A DNA stretch of 64,000 nt from Sporosarcina thermotolerans (GCF_030067815.1 NZ_CP125968.1:1790001-1854000), one strand, 5' to 3'; positions 18,277-28,833 are shown, counted from the first letter of the stretch. Program-made: numbers and translations. Notes: generated by a model not told the origin, from the sequence alone.

Positions 18277-19197
18277 TCAACTATAATTTGCCCAATTATT
18301 CCCGGGATACCAGGGATTCAAATGAATGAGTACTTCATCTACATCTTGGTGTTCATTGATGATCATGTTCCGAATTTTACTTGAGGTATCATGCCCTTCC
18401 TGAATTGTCATCGTACCCGGAATCCCAATACGTAAGTCAACAAGAACGTAATGGCCATGCTCACGTGCACGTAAGCGATCAATTCGTTTTACTTCAGGAA
18501 CCGTGCGTATCAAAGCCGCGAATTCCCTAAGTCGTTCTTCAGAGACGTTCTTTTCCATTAAGATATCCATTGCTTCTTTTCCAATTTCGTATGCAAGCCT
18601 TAGAACAAGAATGGAAACGATTACTCCTGCGAATGGATCGCCATAAGAAAGGAATGAAATATTGTAGGCATCGCCAATGAGTGCCAATCCAATTCCAACG
18701 ACTGCAGCGAGTGAGGCGTATACATCCGCCAAGTGATCATAGGCAGTTGCGATTAGCCCTTTGCTGTTCACTTTCTTTCCGATACGCATTGTGTATATAT
18801 AGAGCGCCTGCTTCCAGATGAGGGAGATGATTGCAGTGATCAATGCAATCACACTTGCTTTTGCGGGTTCTTCGAAAAATGTTTTTACAGCTTCATAACC
18901 AATATAAATGGATGCGATGGCAAGAATGATGGCAACAATTCCTGAACCGATAACTTCAGCTTTTCCATGGCCATAAGGGTGGTCTTCATCCGCAGGTCTT
19001 TGTGAATACCGCATTGATGTTAAAGCAGCTGCAGAAGCGACAACATCCCCCGCATTATGGAAGCCATCGGCCAGTAAAACGGGGCTGTTGAAAAGCGCAC
19101 CAACGAGGATTTTCAACACGGTTAAAACAATATTACTTATTAAACTGATCCAAATTGCAAACACTGAAGCGATGGAATGGTTTTGTTTTGTATTCAT
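18277..19197 (-). CDS. Cation diffusion facilitator (CDF) metal exporter
   Basis: 306 residues with six membrane segments. The metal site residues are in LLADGFHNAGDVVAS and DEDHPYGHGKAE, and the second DxxxD in YDHLADVYAS; a cytosolic C-terminal domain ends HLNPWYPGN. It is close to the manganese/iron exporters of Bacillus (MneP/MneS, FieF branch), but metal specificity is inferred only from that likeness. The start is ATG 19197, eleven bases behind GGAGG; an upstream ATG at 19218 lacks such a site. A terminator-like hairpin sits in its leader. Confidence 0.88.
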   Translation of the reverse strand: MNTKQNHSIASVFAIWISLISNIVLTVLKILVGALFNSPVLLADGFHNAGDVVASAAALTSMRYSQRPADEDHPYGHGKAEVIGSGIVAIILAIASIYIGYEAVKTFFEEPAKASVIALITAIISLIWKQALYIYTMRIGKKVNSKGLIATAYDHLADVYASLAAVVGIGLALIGDAYNISFLSYGDPFAGVIVSILVLRLAYEIGKEAMDILMEKNVSEERLREFAALIRTVPEVKRIDRLRAREHGHYVLVDLRIGIPGTMTIQEGHDTSSKIRNMIINEHQDVDEVLIHLNPWYPGNNWANYS

Positions 19198-19230
19198 AAT
19201 TCTTGCCTCCAAACTCATTTTTTCCCTGGG

Positions 19231-19266
19231 GAAACAAAAACCCTTGACATATTGTTGTCAAGGGTT
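19231..19266 (-). promoter_or_regulatory. Terminator-like hairpin in the CDF leader
   Basis: On the minus strand AACCCTTGACA and TGTCAAGGGTT (plus 19239-19249 and 19256-19266) form an 11-bp perfect stem followed by TTTTTG, about 35 bases before the CDF start. A possible promoter TTGATT-17 bp-TATGCT lies upstream at about 19345-19373. A terminator between promoter and gene suggests attenuation, or the palindrome may be an operator. I could not match the leader to a known riboswitch. Confidence 0.5.
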
Positions 19267-19397
19267 AGTTAGAATAAACCATATAGTTTTGTTGGTCACA
19301 GTATTTAGTCAATTTAATCACTCTTTTGCAGTCAGTCAGTTAAGCATAGCATTTCACTCAAGTTCAATCAAGGATTTGACTATTGTTCAGGAATGCA

Positions 19398-19450
19398 TTG
19401 CAATAGAGGCATTTATTCATTATAATACATTAAAATGAATAAAAATACAT
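19398..19450 (+). promoter_or_regulatory. argH promoter with ArgR/AhrC box
   Basis: -35 TTGCAA (19398-19403), 17-bp spacer, -10 TATAAT (19421-19426). Just downstream, ATGAATAAAAATACAT (19435-19450) closely matches the Bacillus ARG box, so arginine repression of argH is likely. Confidence 0.72.
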
Positions 19451-19468
19451 AACGGAGGTTGATTATAC

Positions 19469-20797
19469 ATGAAGCTTTGGGGAGGTCGTTTTACAAGTCG
19501 CGCCGATCAAATAATGGAGCAGTTCAATACATCATTGCCAGTAGATCATAGACTGTTCCGGGAAGACATCGCAGGCAGCTTGGCCCATGTTTCTATGCTT
19601 GTCCATAGCGATTTGCTGACACCGGAGGAAGGGGATTTACTCATACAAGGGCTTGAGTCCATTCTCCATGATATTGAAAGTGGAGTGTTAGTGATTGAAG
19701 GGAATTATGAAGATATTCACTCATTCGTGGAAATGCACTTGACGGAACGCATTGGTGAAACAGGTAAAAAACTGCATACCGCCCGCAGCCGAAATGACCA
19801 AGTAGCAGTCGATATGCGGTTATATGCAAAAAATAAGGCGGTCGAAGTAAAAGATGGCCTTCAGTCATTGATTGACTCATTGCATGCAAAAGCGAAAGCG
19901 AATAATGTCATCATGCCAGGTTATACACATTTGCAACGGGCGCAAGTCGTCACGTTTGGACATCATTTAGGCGCTTACGAGCAAATGTTCAAGCGTGATA
20001 AGAAACGAATCAGCAATGCACTCGAACTATTGGATGAAAACCCGTTAGGATGTGGTGCGCTTGCGGGAACGACACATGCTATCGATCGGGATGTAACGAC
20101 GGCACTCTTACGATTTGCGAAGCCGGTCGATAATTTCCTTGACGGAGTTAGCGATCGTGATTATATGCTTGAATTGATGTCCGATTTCTCAATCATTATG
20201 ATGCATTTAAGCCGATTAAGTGAAGAGCTGATTTTATGGAGCAGCCAGGAGTTCAAGTTCATTACAATGGCAGATGCATATTCGACAGGCAGTAGCATCA
20301 TGCCACAGAAGAAGAACCCCGATGCGGCGGAACTGATACGTGGGAAAACTGGCAGAGTTTACGGCTCTTTATTCGCTTTATTGACGACGTTGAAAGGGTT
20401 GCCGCTAACATATAACAAGGACATGCAGGAAGATAAAGAGCAGTTTTTCGATGCACTTGATACCGTGCTGGACTGCATGGAAATCATGTCCAAAATGATC
20501 GATACATTGCAAGTGAATGCAGAGAATATGAAGGCGGCTATTAAAGCTGGCTTTCTTAATGCAACCGAAGTGGCCGATTATTTGGTAAGCAAAGGGACGC
20601 CATTCCGCGATGCACATGAAATCGTTGGGAAAATCATCATTTATTGTGAAGCAGAGAAGAAGGCTATTGAGGATTTGACAGTGGAGGAACTGTCAACGTT
20701 TAGTGAAAAGATAGATAATGATATTTACGAATACATCGAGTATGAAAACATTTTGACGAAAGGAAATAAGGGGTTAATGATGGAAGTAGGGAAGTAG
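19469..20797 (+). CDS. argH: Argininosuccinate lyase
   Basis: 442 residues of the fumarase/aspartase superfamily. The signature GSSIMPQKKNPD is present, and the start MKLWGGRF is canonical. It cleaves argininosuccinate to arginine and fumarate, the last step of arginine synthesis. It stands alone: argG is not in the window, and the argCJBD cluster lies about 4 kb downstream on the same strand. Ribosome binding site is ACGGAGG. Confidence 0.95.
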   Translation: MKLWGGRFTSRADQIMEQFNTSLPVDHRLFREDIAGSLAHVSMLVHSDLLTPEEGDLLIQGLESILHDIESGVLVIEGNYEDIHSFVEMHLTERIGETGKKLHTARSRNDQVAVDMRLYAKNKAVEVKDGLQSLIDSLHAKAKANNVIMPGYTHLQRAQVVTFGHHLGAYEQMFKRDKKRISNALELLDENPLGCGALAGTTHAIDRDVTTALLRFAKPVDNFLDGVSDRDYMLELMSDFSIIMMHLSRLSEELILWSSQEFKFITMADAYSTGSSIMPQKKNPDAAELIRGKTGRVYGSLFALLTTLKGLPLTYNKDMQEDKEQFFDALDTVLDCMEIMSKMIDTLQVNAENMKAAIKAGFLNATEVADYLVSKGTPFRDAHEIVGKIIIYCEAEKKAIEDLTVEELSTFSEKIDNDIYEYIEYENILTKGNKGLMMEVGK

Positions 20798-20817
20798 AGC
20801 ACTCTTGAAAATTAAAG

Positions 20818-20862
20818 AAAATCGCCAGGGACCGCTCATACAAGCTGTTCTGGCGATTTTTA
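20818..20862. terminator. Bidirectional terminator between argH and the M20 peptidase
   Basis: AAAATCGCCAG (20818-20828) pairs with CTGGCGATTTT (20850-20860), with T runs on both sides. Confidence 0.82.
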
Positions 20863-20871
20863 AATAATGGA

Positions 20872-22052
20872 TTATTCTTGTAAACTGCAAACCACTTGCC
20901 CAACGGCTTTAGCTGCAACAAGGAGCGAATCTTCATCGATATCGAATTTTGGATGATGGTTGAAATATGGTTTTTCAACGCCTTTAGGTGTACACCCAAT
21001 ATAAAAGAAGCAAGCTGGGAATTTCTCGGCATAATAAGCGAAGTCTTCTGAAGGTGCCATTGGCGGCACTTCTTTTACCTCTGTAATTTCTTTCACATTC
21101 GCATTTTTCAGTGCGTTCGCTACTTTTTCTGTAAGTTCAGGATTATTGTATAACGGCGGATAATCTGGTGTATAGGTTAGGTCGCATTCCACATCGAACT
21201 CCTCTTCAAGTCCTTTAACCATGCGTATTATTTCCCGTTCAATTATTTCTTTCGTTTCAGTTGTCATGTAACGGATATCACCCTCAAGTTCCACACTATC
21301 CTTAATCACATTAAATATGCCCGCTCCATCAAAAGATCCAATTGTAATAACACCAATACTAAAAGGACTCAATCTACGGCTAATAATCGTTTGTATTGCA
21401 GTTACAAAGTGTGCCCGGCAACAATGGCATCGTTCGCTAAATGAGGCGATGAACCATGTCCGCCTCTGCCTTGCACTTTCAGTTTCATGTATGCCCGGCC
21501 GTTGAAAGCATAGCCTTTGTTGTAGCCAACCATACCGGCAGGGGCAATCGGCAGAAGGTGAATGCCAAATACTTCATCCAAATCATCCAACAGTCCAGAT
21601 TCGACAATGCTCTTTGCTCCACCTGGCGGAACTTCTTCTGCATGTTGGTGGATGATTTTAATCGTACCGGATAGTTCAGATTTCAATTGGATTAAACAAT
21701 CCGCGAGAATTAATAAATATGCCGTATGGCCATCATGCCCGCATGCATGCATGACACCTTCATTTTTCGACTTGAATGGCACATCTGCTTCTTCCACAAT
21801 CGGAAGTGCGTCAAAATCTGCGCGCAATCCAATTGTTTTTCCGGGTTTAGCACCCTTTATCGTTACAATAATTCCGTATCCATTTCCAACATTAGTTTGT
21901 ATATCGACATCCTTGCCTTTATAGAAGTCGGCAATATATTGAGCCGTTTTTTCTTCTTTAAACGATAACTCCGGGTATTCGTGTAAATAACGGCGAATTT
22001 GAATCATTTCATCTTTACGCTCGTCCAGCATTTTCATTAATTGTTCCTTCAC
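20872..22052 (-). CDS. M20 family metallopeptidase/amidohydrolase (one frameshift)
   Basis: Metal ligands are visible in MHACGHDGHTAYLL and HQHAEEVPPGGAKS, the C-terminal one in MAPSEDFAYYAEKFPACFFYIG. This is the M20D group (hippurate hydrolase/IAA-amino acid hydrolase, N-acetyl-diaminopimelate deacetylase). The frame breaks near 21405 (T run one short; VAGHTFVTAIQTIISRR), joining 21402-22052 to 20872-21372; about 393 residues. Substrate unknown; the neighbouring arginine genes are not proof of a link. Confidence 0.87.
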
Positions 22053-22067
22053 GTATCACACACTCCC

Positions 22068-23455
22068 TTATTTAGCTTCGCTTTTGCCAGCATTATTTGG
22101 AACTAAGAAGATAATCGATAACAATGCGATAGCTGCGAAAATGACGTTAGCAATGATACCTCCAGTTGCTGCTACATGCACGCCGCTACTTGTTGAAATC
22201 ATTGCATACACGGTTGCTGAGATGGCAACTCCAAAAGCGGAACCAAGTGAACTTGCCATTTTATAAATTCCTGACGCCGCACCAATTTTTTGTCCGGTGC
22301 ATTCGATACGGCAGTGTCTGTAGAAGGTGTTGCATAGATCCCTAAGCCTAATCCAAACAAAGCGAATCCTATAAATACGACGGCTGTATATGCAACGTCT
22401 GGTAAAAATGTTAACCCCATCACTCCAACACCGATGAGCGTTAAAATAGTACCCCATAGCATTGGTTTTTTCGCACCAATTTTTTGAAGGATCTTCTCTC
22501 CAACACGGATCATACCAAGTACGGCAATCAAATAACCGATGGAAAGCATCCCTGATTGGAATGAAGTAAACCCTCTTCCTTCTTGTACATAGGTGTTCGC
22601 AACGACCAGGGTTCCAGCGACGGCATTTAATAAGAAGTTTGAAACAGTTGCACCTGTATACGGCATGTTTTTAAATAATTTAAAATCGATTAATGCATTG
22701 TCCTTGCCATTTTCAACTTTAATGAAGACGATCGCACCAATAACTGCAACGGCTAACAATACAATCGTAATCCAATTAGTCCAACCAAATCCAGCACCTT
22801 GAGTGATGAAAATATTTAATGCCAACATGGTGATGATGAATACAATCAGACCGTTGACATCAAATTTGGAGTTCCCTGTTTGTTTCGCTTTACTTTCAGG
22901 TGTGTCTTTAATTAACCACAAGGCAACAATGGCGAAGATAATGGAAAAGATGAAAATCCACTTCCATCCCATATAGGTTGCAACTGCTCCGCCAAATAAC
23001 GAACAAACTCCTGAACCACCCCAAGAACCAATCGACCAGTAACTAAGTGCCCGTTGTCGTTCTGCACCTTCAAAATAATCTTTCATCAATGCGATGGTAG
23101 CAGGCATAATGCAGGCGGCAGATATACCTTGTATAACCCGACCAATAATAAGTAAAAATGAACCGGTTGCTAATACTAAACAAAGTGAACCGATAATACT
23201 TAGAAATAGCCCGATATTTGTCAGTTTCTTTCGCCCATACTTATCGGCGAGGCCACCCGCTGCTACTATGAAAATTCCCGAAAAAAGTGCTGTTAAACTA
23301 ATTGCGATGTTCAATGTTCCGGATGAAACACCTAAATCATTCTGTACTGCAGGAACAACATTGACCATTGCTTGAGCAAATAACCAAAACGTCAATACAC
23401 CAAATACAATTCCTGTGATTAATTTATTGGTACCTTTATAGGCAGTTGTCATCAT
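22068..23455 (-). CDS. MFS multidrug exporter, NorB-like (one frameshift)
   Basis: Fourteen-helix-type (DHA2) MFS protein. The segments FWLFAQAMVNVVPAVQNDLG, GGLADKYGRKKLTNIG and RALSYWSIGSWGGSGVCS closely recall staphylococcal NorB. An A6 run near 22287 should be A7 (PDKKIGAASGIYKM); repair joins 22199-23473 to 22068-22457 for about 462 residues. The start is placed at the ATG 23455 behind AAAGGAGAG. Substrates are unknown; efflux of quinolones or organic acids is possible by similarity only. Confidence 0.85.
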
Positions 23456-23633
23456 GTGCTCTCCTTTTAACATTCTTCAGTTTATTATCTGCAGGATTTC
23501 TGACTCTATGTATACAAACGGAAATAGAAAATAACTTAGGGAGATTTTCAACAGGTATTGTTAGAAGCAGTCGGACAACCAAAGTGTGCAGTTTCGTGTA
23601 CAAAGAGACAGATTACCGTCCCAAAGGCAAAAA

Positions 23634-23659
23634 AAAGAAGCCATTAGGCTCCTCTTTTT
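23634..23659 (-). terminator. fabI terminator
   Basis: On the minus strand AGAGGAGCC and GGCTTCT pair around a TAAT loop, followed by a long T run (plus-strand A run at 23629-23636). It begins directly after the fabI stop. Confidence 0.7.
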
Positions 23660-24435
23660 TTACCCCATAATATGATATCCGCCATCGACGTAAATAACTT
23701 CTCCGGTAACTCCGCTTGATAGGTCGCTTAACATTGCGATTGACATCTTCGCAACTTCTTCATTCGTAATATTACGCTTCAAAGGTGCCTTCTCTTCAAT
23801 TTGACCTAAGATCTTATTGAATGAAGGAACGCCTTTTGCTGACAATGTACGTACAGCACCTGCAGAAATCGCATTGACACGAATTGCTTCTTTTCCAAGA
23901 TCATTTGCTAAGTAGCGGACAGACGCTTCAAGCGCGGCCTTTGCTACTCCCATGACGTTATATCCGTCAAGAACGCGTTCCGCTCCCAAATAACTCATCG
24001 TAATGATTGAGCCGCCTTCTGTCATAAAGCGACGTGCTTCTCTCGCTGTTGCGACAAGTGAGTATGAACTCGAATCCTGCGCAAAAGCATATCCACTTCT
24101 TGTCGTTTCGACAAAGTCATTCTTTAAATCTTCAGCGTGCGCAAATGCGATAGAGTGTACGACGCCATGGATCGTACCAGTTTTTCACCGATTGATGAGA
24201 AAGCTTGTTGGATACTTTCATCTTCATTGACATCGCATTGTACGATCATTTTCGGTTCCAGACCATTGCTTTCCAATGCTTTTTCAAGCTTTGCAAGAGA
24301 ACGTTCTTTACGATATGTGAAAATTACATTTGCACCGACTTCAAAAAGGGATTTTGCTACTCCCCAAGCAAGACTTCTTTCATTCGCAACACCCATAACG
24401 ACAATGTTCTTATCTTTTAGTTTTAATAAATCCAC
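23660..24435 (-). CDS. fabI: Enoyl-[acyl-carrier-protein] reductase FabI (one frameshift)
   Basis: NADH-dependent SDR that reduces enoyl-ACP in fatty acid elongation. It begins LKDKNIVVMGVANERSLAWG (cofactor loop); the active-site Tyr and Lys lie in YNVMGVAKAALE; it ends YVDGGYHIMG. An A5 run near 24178 should be A6 (GEKTGTIHGVVHSIAFAHAE), joining 24124-24435 and 23660-24025; about 258 residues, the normal size. A FapR-type operator lies upstream. Confidence 0.95.
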
Positions 24436-24460
24436 TATTATATCCTCCTTAAAAAGCTAA

Positions 24461-24486
24461 TACCTAATATTAGTACCTGATAATAA
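24461..24486 (-). promoter_or_regulatory. FapR-type operator upstream of fabI
   Basis: TTAGTACCTGATAATAA (24470-24486) matches the FapR consensus TTAGTACCTGGTACTAA closely, and an overlapping CTAATACCTAATATTAG (24457-24473) is a second dyad. A TATAAT lies just beyond on the minus strand. FapR represses lipid genes and is relieved by malonyl-CoA, so malonyl-CoA control of fabI is expected. Confidence 0.65.
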
Positions 24487-24572
24487 CAAAATTATAACAT
24501 ACTCTCCCACAATTCAACACTTCAATTCAACGGATGTGAATATAAACAGAGAAAATATTTATAAAAATGCAG

Positions 24573-24601
24573 TTGACTTTATATTTATGCATGGATATAC
24601 T
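24573..24601 (+). promoter_or_regulatory. argC promoter, probably with ARG boxes
   Basis: -35 TTGACT (24573-24578), 17-bp spacer, -10 TATACT (24596-24601). The spacer holds, on the minus strand, CATGCATAAATATAAAG, a fair ARG-box match, and TGAATATAAACA (about 24536-24547) is another half-decent match. ArgR control is likely but the boxes are imperfect. Confidence 0.6.
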
Positions 24602-24629
24602 ACTTTTAATGGTAAAAAGGAGTGGGGAC

Positions 24630-25662
24630 ATGAAGATTGGAATCATTGGCGCCACAGGATACGGGGGCCTTGAATTGATGCGATTACTGCATCAGCATCC
24701 GGAAGTTCACGTAATCGATTTATACACATCTTCTGAAGAGGGACAGTGTTTTCATCGAAGTATCCTCATACAACCAATTTGTATGATCAATCTCTGTTAA
24801 AAATTGATCATGCGCAATTAATCGACTACGACGTCCTATTTGCAAGTACGCCAGCAGGGGTTACAAGTCAATTATTGCCTTCTTTCATCGGAAAAGGACC
24901 AAAGCTGATTGACCTTTCTGGTGACTTCAGATTGAAGAATTCCAGAGATTATGAGCTTTGGTATAAGAAGTCACCCGCACCAAAGGAAGCTGTCGAGCAA
25001 AGTGCATACGGCTTGACGGAATGGAATACGGAAGCAATCCATAAGGCTGAGTTAATCGCGAATCCAGGTTGTTATCCAACAGCGGTCCTTCTTTCTTTAT
25101 TGCCACTTGTTAAGGAACGGCTAATCAATGCAACGGGGCTGATTATCGATGCGAAAAGTGGAGTGTCGGGAGCGGGGAACACACCAGGACCGATGACACA
25201 TTTCAGTGAGACAAATGAAAATCTATCAATCTATAAAATTAATCAACATCAGCATATCCCTGAAATTGAACAGGGAATCGAACAGTTTGGCAATCAAAAA
25301 ACACCTGTGACATTTACAACGCATTTAGTCCCGATGACTCGGGAATTATGGCAACAAGCTATGCACCAATTAGGGAAGGCGTTACTGAAGAGCAGCTTAT
25401 CAATTGTTTAAAGGACTATTACGAAGGTCGGCCATTCATCCGTGTCATGCCGGATTCACCGAGATTTTGCACGAAGCAAGTGTATGGCACGAACTTCTGT
25501 GATATCCATGTCAAAGTGGATTCGCGGACGAATCGGGCGACTGTTGTTTCCGTCATCGATAATTTGGTGAAGGGTGCAGCGGGCCAGGCGATTCAAAATA
25601 TGAACGTATCATTCGGGTTAAAAGAAACGCTTGGGTTGCATCAAGTCCCGTTATTCATATAA
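24630..25662 (+). CDS. argC: N-acetyl-gamma-glutamyl-phosphate reductase (two frameshifts)
   Basis: Starts [20 protein letters not shown] (NADP site) behind AAAAAGGAG. The catalytic Cys is in [15 protein letters not shown]. Two one-base losses, near 24743 ([13 protein letters not shown]) and 25340 (G4 to G3; [12 protein letters not shown]), split it in three; about 345 residues restored. It makes N-acetylglutamate semialdehyde, third step of the cyclic arginine route. First gene of argCJBD. Confidence 0.94.
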
Positions 25663-25677
25663 AGAGGAGGAAACGAT

Positions 25678-26901
25678 ATGACGATTGCCATTCAACAGGC
25701 AAAACACGTTTCGGGAACAAATATCACTTCACCGAAAGGTTTCAAAGCAATCGGTATTCATTGTGGATTAAAACATAAAAAATATGATTTGGCAGTTTTA
25801 CTGAGCGAAGTTCCGGCGAGTGTAGCAGGGGTTTTCACTACGAATGCAATTCAAGCCGCACCCCTCATCGTAACGAAGGAAGTCGTCCAAAAAGGGAAGA
25901 TGCAAGCGGTAATTATCAATTCTGGTAACGCGAATGCGTGTACAGGGAAACAGGGATTGTTGGATGCATTGACGATGCAGGAAAAGACCGCCCAAAAGTT
26001 CGGCATTGCATCTGACTTGGTCGGCGTCGCTTCAACAGGCGTAATCGGTGAGAAATTGAATATGGAGCCCCTGTTGAATGGGATTGAAAAGTTGACTCCA
26101 GTTGACAGCTTGGAAGGCTCGATTCAATTTTCGCAAGCGATTTTGACAACAGACACCGTCATGAAAAACACTGTCTATCGAATGGAAGTCGATGGAAAAG
26201 AGGTCATGATAGCTGGTACAGCAAAGGGTTCAGGCATGATCGAACCGAATATGGCAACAATGTTAGGCTTCATAACGACTGATGCAGAAATTGAAACAGT
26301 CCATTTACAGGAAGCATTGAAAGCAGTGACGGATGTAACGTTCAATTCGATTACGGTTGATGGGGACACTTCTACGAATGATATGGTCCTGGTCCTTGCA
26401 AATGGGATGGCAGGAAATTCTTCTCTGAACCCGGCGCATCCTGATTGGAACGCTTTTCTTCATACCTTACACGCCGTGGCCCAAGATCTTGCGAAAATGA
26501 TTGCAAAAGACGGTGAAGGGGCGACGAAATTAATCGAGGCGGAAGTAAATGGGGCACTATCTGACCTTGAAGCGCGAAAAATCGCAAAAACGGTTGTTGG
26601 ATCTCCACTTGTCAAAACAGCGGTATTCGGATGTGATGCGAACTGGGGAAGAATCATTGCGGCAGTCGGGTATAGCGGCGCATCCGTAGATCCTTTAGGG
26701 ATTTCCATTAAAATTGGCGAAACGTTGGTTGTGAAAGATGGCGAACCAGTTATCTTTTCGGAAGAGCAGCTGCTTCTTTATTTAAAACAGCCCGAAGTGA
26801 AAATCCTCGTAGAATTGAATAAGGGAAGCGGACACGGAATCGCATGGGGGTGTGATTTGACATATGACTACGTCCAAATCAATGCATCATACCGAACATA
26901 A
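25678..26901 (+). CDS. argJ: Bifunctional glutamate N-acetyltransferase/amino-acid acetyltransferase
   Basis: 407 residues, intact. The self-cleavage site is in EPNMATMLGF (cut before the Thr of ATML), with the oxyanion GTAKGSGMI just before. It recycles acetyl from N-acetylornithine to glutamate. Sixteen bases after argC; the next gene begins inside its 3' end. Ends YDYVQINASYRT, the canonical C-terminus. Confidence 0.96.
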   Translation: MTIAIQQAKHVSGTNITSPKGFKAIGIHCGLKHKKYDLAVLLSEVPASVAGVFTTNAIQAAPLIVTKEVVQKGKMQAVIINSGNANACTGKQGLLDALTMQEKTAQKFGIASDLVGVASTGVIGEKLNMEPLLNGIEKLTPVDSLEGSIQFSQAILTTDTVMKNTVYRMEVDGKEVMIAGTAKGSGMIEPNMATMLGFITTDAEIETVHLQEALKAVTDVTFNSITVDGDTSTNDMVLVLANGMAGNSSLNPAHPDWNAFLHTLHAVAQDLAKMIAKDGEGATKLIEAEVNGALSDLEARKIAKTVVGSPLVKTAVFGCDANWGRIIAAVGYSGASVDPLGISIKIGETLVVKDGEPVIFSEEQLLLYLKQPEVKILVELNKGSGHGIAWGCDLTYDYVQINASYRT

Positions 26902-27642
26902 ACGAATCGTCATCAAATTAGGCGGCAGCATGCTTGAACGTATAAGTGATGAGTTTTTCACAAATTTCAACGAAATGCGGAACGAGGGAAATGAAATTAT
27001 CATCGTCCATGGCGGAGGTCCATTCATCAATGAGGCGTTGAAGGAGAACGGCATTGAATCGAAAATCGACAATGGCATCCGGGTGACATGTGAGAAATCC
27101 ATTTCAATCGTGAAGCAGGTGTTGATTGGGGATGTCAATACGTCACTCGTCCATCAATTGAACCAGAATGGCATCGAAGCGATCGGCCTTAACGGATTCG
27201 ATGGCAAACTATTGGAGTGCTCCATATTAGACGAGAAACGTTATGGCTTCGTTGGAGACATCCAATCGGTGAATAAAACAATGATTGAAAAGTTGCTTGC
27301 TGCAAATATTGTGCCGGTGATTACCTGTATCGGTTCAACGAATGATGGCCATTCACTCAATATTAATGCAGACACGGTTGCAAGCTTTATCGCGCTTGCC
27401 ATCGGGGCGGATAGTCTTCTACTTGTGACGGACACACCGGGGATAAAGATTAACAGCAAGATTCAGCAGATTGTCTCCCCTGAGCAAGTTGCCAATTGGA
27501 TTGAAGACGGGGATATTTATGGGGCATGATTCCTAAAGTGAACGCGGCAATTGCTTGCCTGGATGCAGGTGTTCCAACTGTTCAAGTGGTAGATCAATAT
27601 TTGACCGGAACGATTATTGCATACGAGGGGGTATTGAATTGA
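26864..27642 (+). CDS. argB: Acetylglutamate kinase (one frameshift near the end)
   Basis: Amino-acid kinase fold: IVIKLGGSML and IIVHGGGPFINEAL (phosphate binding), LLLVTDTPGI near the C-terminus. A G run near 27522 is one base short; repair gives DIYGGMIPKVNAAIACLDAGV and extends the gene from 27529 to 27642. The start at 26864 overlaps argJ by 38 bases; the ATG at 26882 is the alternative. About 259 residues. Confidence 0.93.
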
Positions 27643-28781
27643 CCTTTTTATTCAAAAACTATTCAAGGCGGCCTATCCATCTTGTAAGCGGGAAAGGAAC
27701 GATTGTCCAAGATGACAAGGGTAAACAGTATCTCGATTTCATAAGCGGTATAGCTGTTGTCAGCTTGGGTCACGCACATCCGGCAATTGTCGAAACGATA
27801 AAAAATCAGAGTGAAAAGCTTTGGCATGTATCCAATCTTTTTGAAAGTCCGGAACAGGAAAAACTTGCAGAAACATTGACGAAAAATACACGGTTCGCTC
27901 ATGCATTCTTTTGCAATAGCGGGGCGGAAGCGAATGAAGCCGCTATAAAACTTGCAAGAAAGCATACTGGTAAACATGTCATCATCACATTCGAGCAATC
28001 CTTCCATGGGCGTACATTTGGGGCAATGGCGGCAACCGGCCAAGAGAAGATTAAGCAAGGGTTCGGTCCAATGCTTGAATCTTTCCGAACGGTTCCGTTC
28101 AATGACCCGGCAGCACTTGAAGCTGCAATAGACGATGATGTTGCAGCGATCATGCTTGAAGTGATCCAAGGTGAAGGCGGAGTTCATGAGGTCACTGCTG
28201 AATTCACAGATGCAATTGCGGGTATTTGTAAGTCAAAGGGGATTTTATGCATTGTAGATGAAGTGCAAACTGGAATCGGCAGAACTGGAACGCGCTATGC
28301 TTATGAGCAAACTTCGCTTGTTCCGGACATAATGACGCTTGCAAAAGGACTCGGTGGGGGATTCCCAATTGGTGCCATGCTTGGGACTGCTGAGTTGTTC
28401 GATGCATTCACACCCGGGTCTCATGGGACGACTTTCGGTGGAAACCCCCTCGCTATTTCTGTTGCACAGACGGTTGTGGATTATATCTTTGATGGCTCCT
28501 TTTTAAAAGAAGTTCAACATAAATCGGATTATTTAATTGGAAAATTAGAGTCGGCATTGCCGAAGCAGTTTGATGTTAGGGGTAAGGGGTTGTTACTTGG
28601 CATTGATTGCAAAGAGGATGTTACTTCTTTTATAAGTAAAGCGGAGGTAGTGGGTCTTCTTGTCGTTCAGGCTGGACCGACTGTCATTCGGTTGCTGCCA
28701 CCATTGACGGTAACCGAAGAGGAAATCGATCAGGCAGTAGATCTTTTATCATCTGTCTTACTTATTCCGAGTTTAAACTGA
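27639..28781 (+). CDS. argD: Acetylornithine aminotransferase
   Basis: 380 residues, fold-type I PLP enzyme. NSGAEANEAAIKLAR, then FHGRTFGAMAATGQEK, DEVQTGIGRTG and the PLP Lys in TLAKGLGGGFPIGA. The TTG start at 27639 overlaps the argB stop (ATTGA), a coupling arrangement, and GAGGGGG precedes it; the longer frame starting at 27555 is argB sequence out of frame. Last gene of the operon. Confidence 0.95.
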   Translation: MTFLFKNYSRRPIHLVSGKGTIVQDDKGKQYLDFISGIAVVSLGHAHPAIVETIKNQSEKLWHVSNLFESPEQEKLAETLTKNTRFAHAFFCNSGAEANEAAIKLARKHTGKHVIITFEQSFHGRTFGAMAATGQEKIKQGFGPMLESFRTVPFNDPAALEAAIDDDVAAIMLEVIQGEGGVHEVTAEFTDAIAGICKSKGILCIVDEVQTGIGRTGTRYAYEQTSLVPDIMTLAKGLGGGFPIGAMLGTAELFDAFTPGSHGTTFGGNPLAISVAQTVVDYIFDGSFLKEVQHKSDYLIGKLESALPKQFDVRGKGLLLGIDCKEDVTSFISKAEVVGLLVVQAGPTVIRLLPPLTVTEEEIDQAVDLLSSVLLIPSLN

Positions 28782-28794
28782 GAGGCATTAGTTA

Positions 28795-28833
28795 CAAAAC
28801 CGGATTTCACGAACTGTGGAATCCGTTTTTGTA
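28795..28833 (+). terminator. Terminator of argCJBD
   Basis: A 17-bp stem with two mismatches (28795-28811 with 28817-28833) and a five-base loop, with TTTTTGT in its 3' arm. Confidence 0.75.

Noticed and set aside
19231..19380. Known metal riboswitch (NiCo or yybP-ykoY) upstream of the CDF exporter
   Set aside because: I could not find the conserved junction sequences of either class; only the terminator hairpin is supported.
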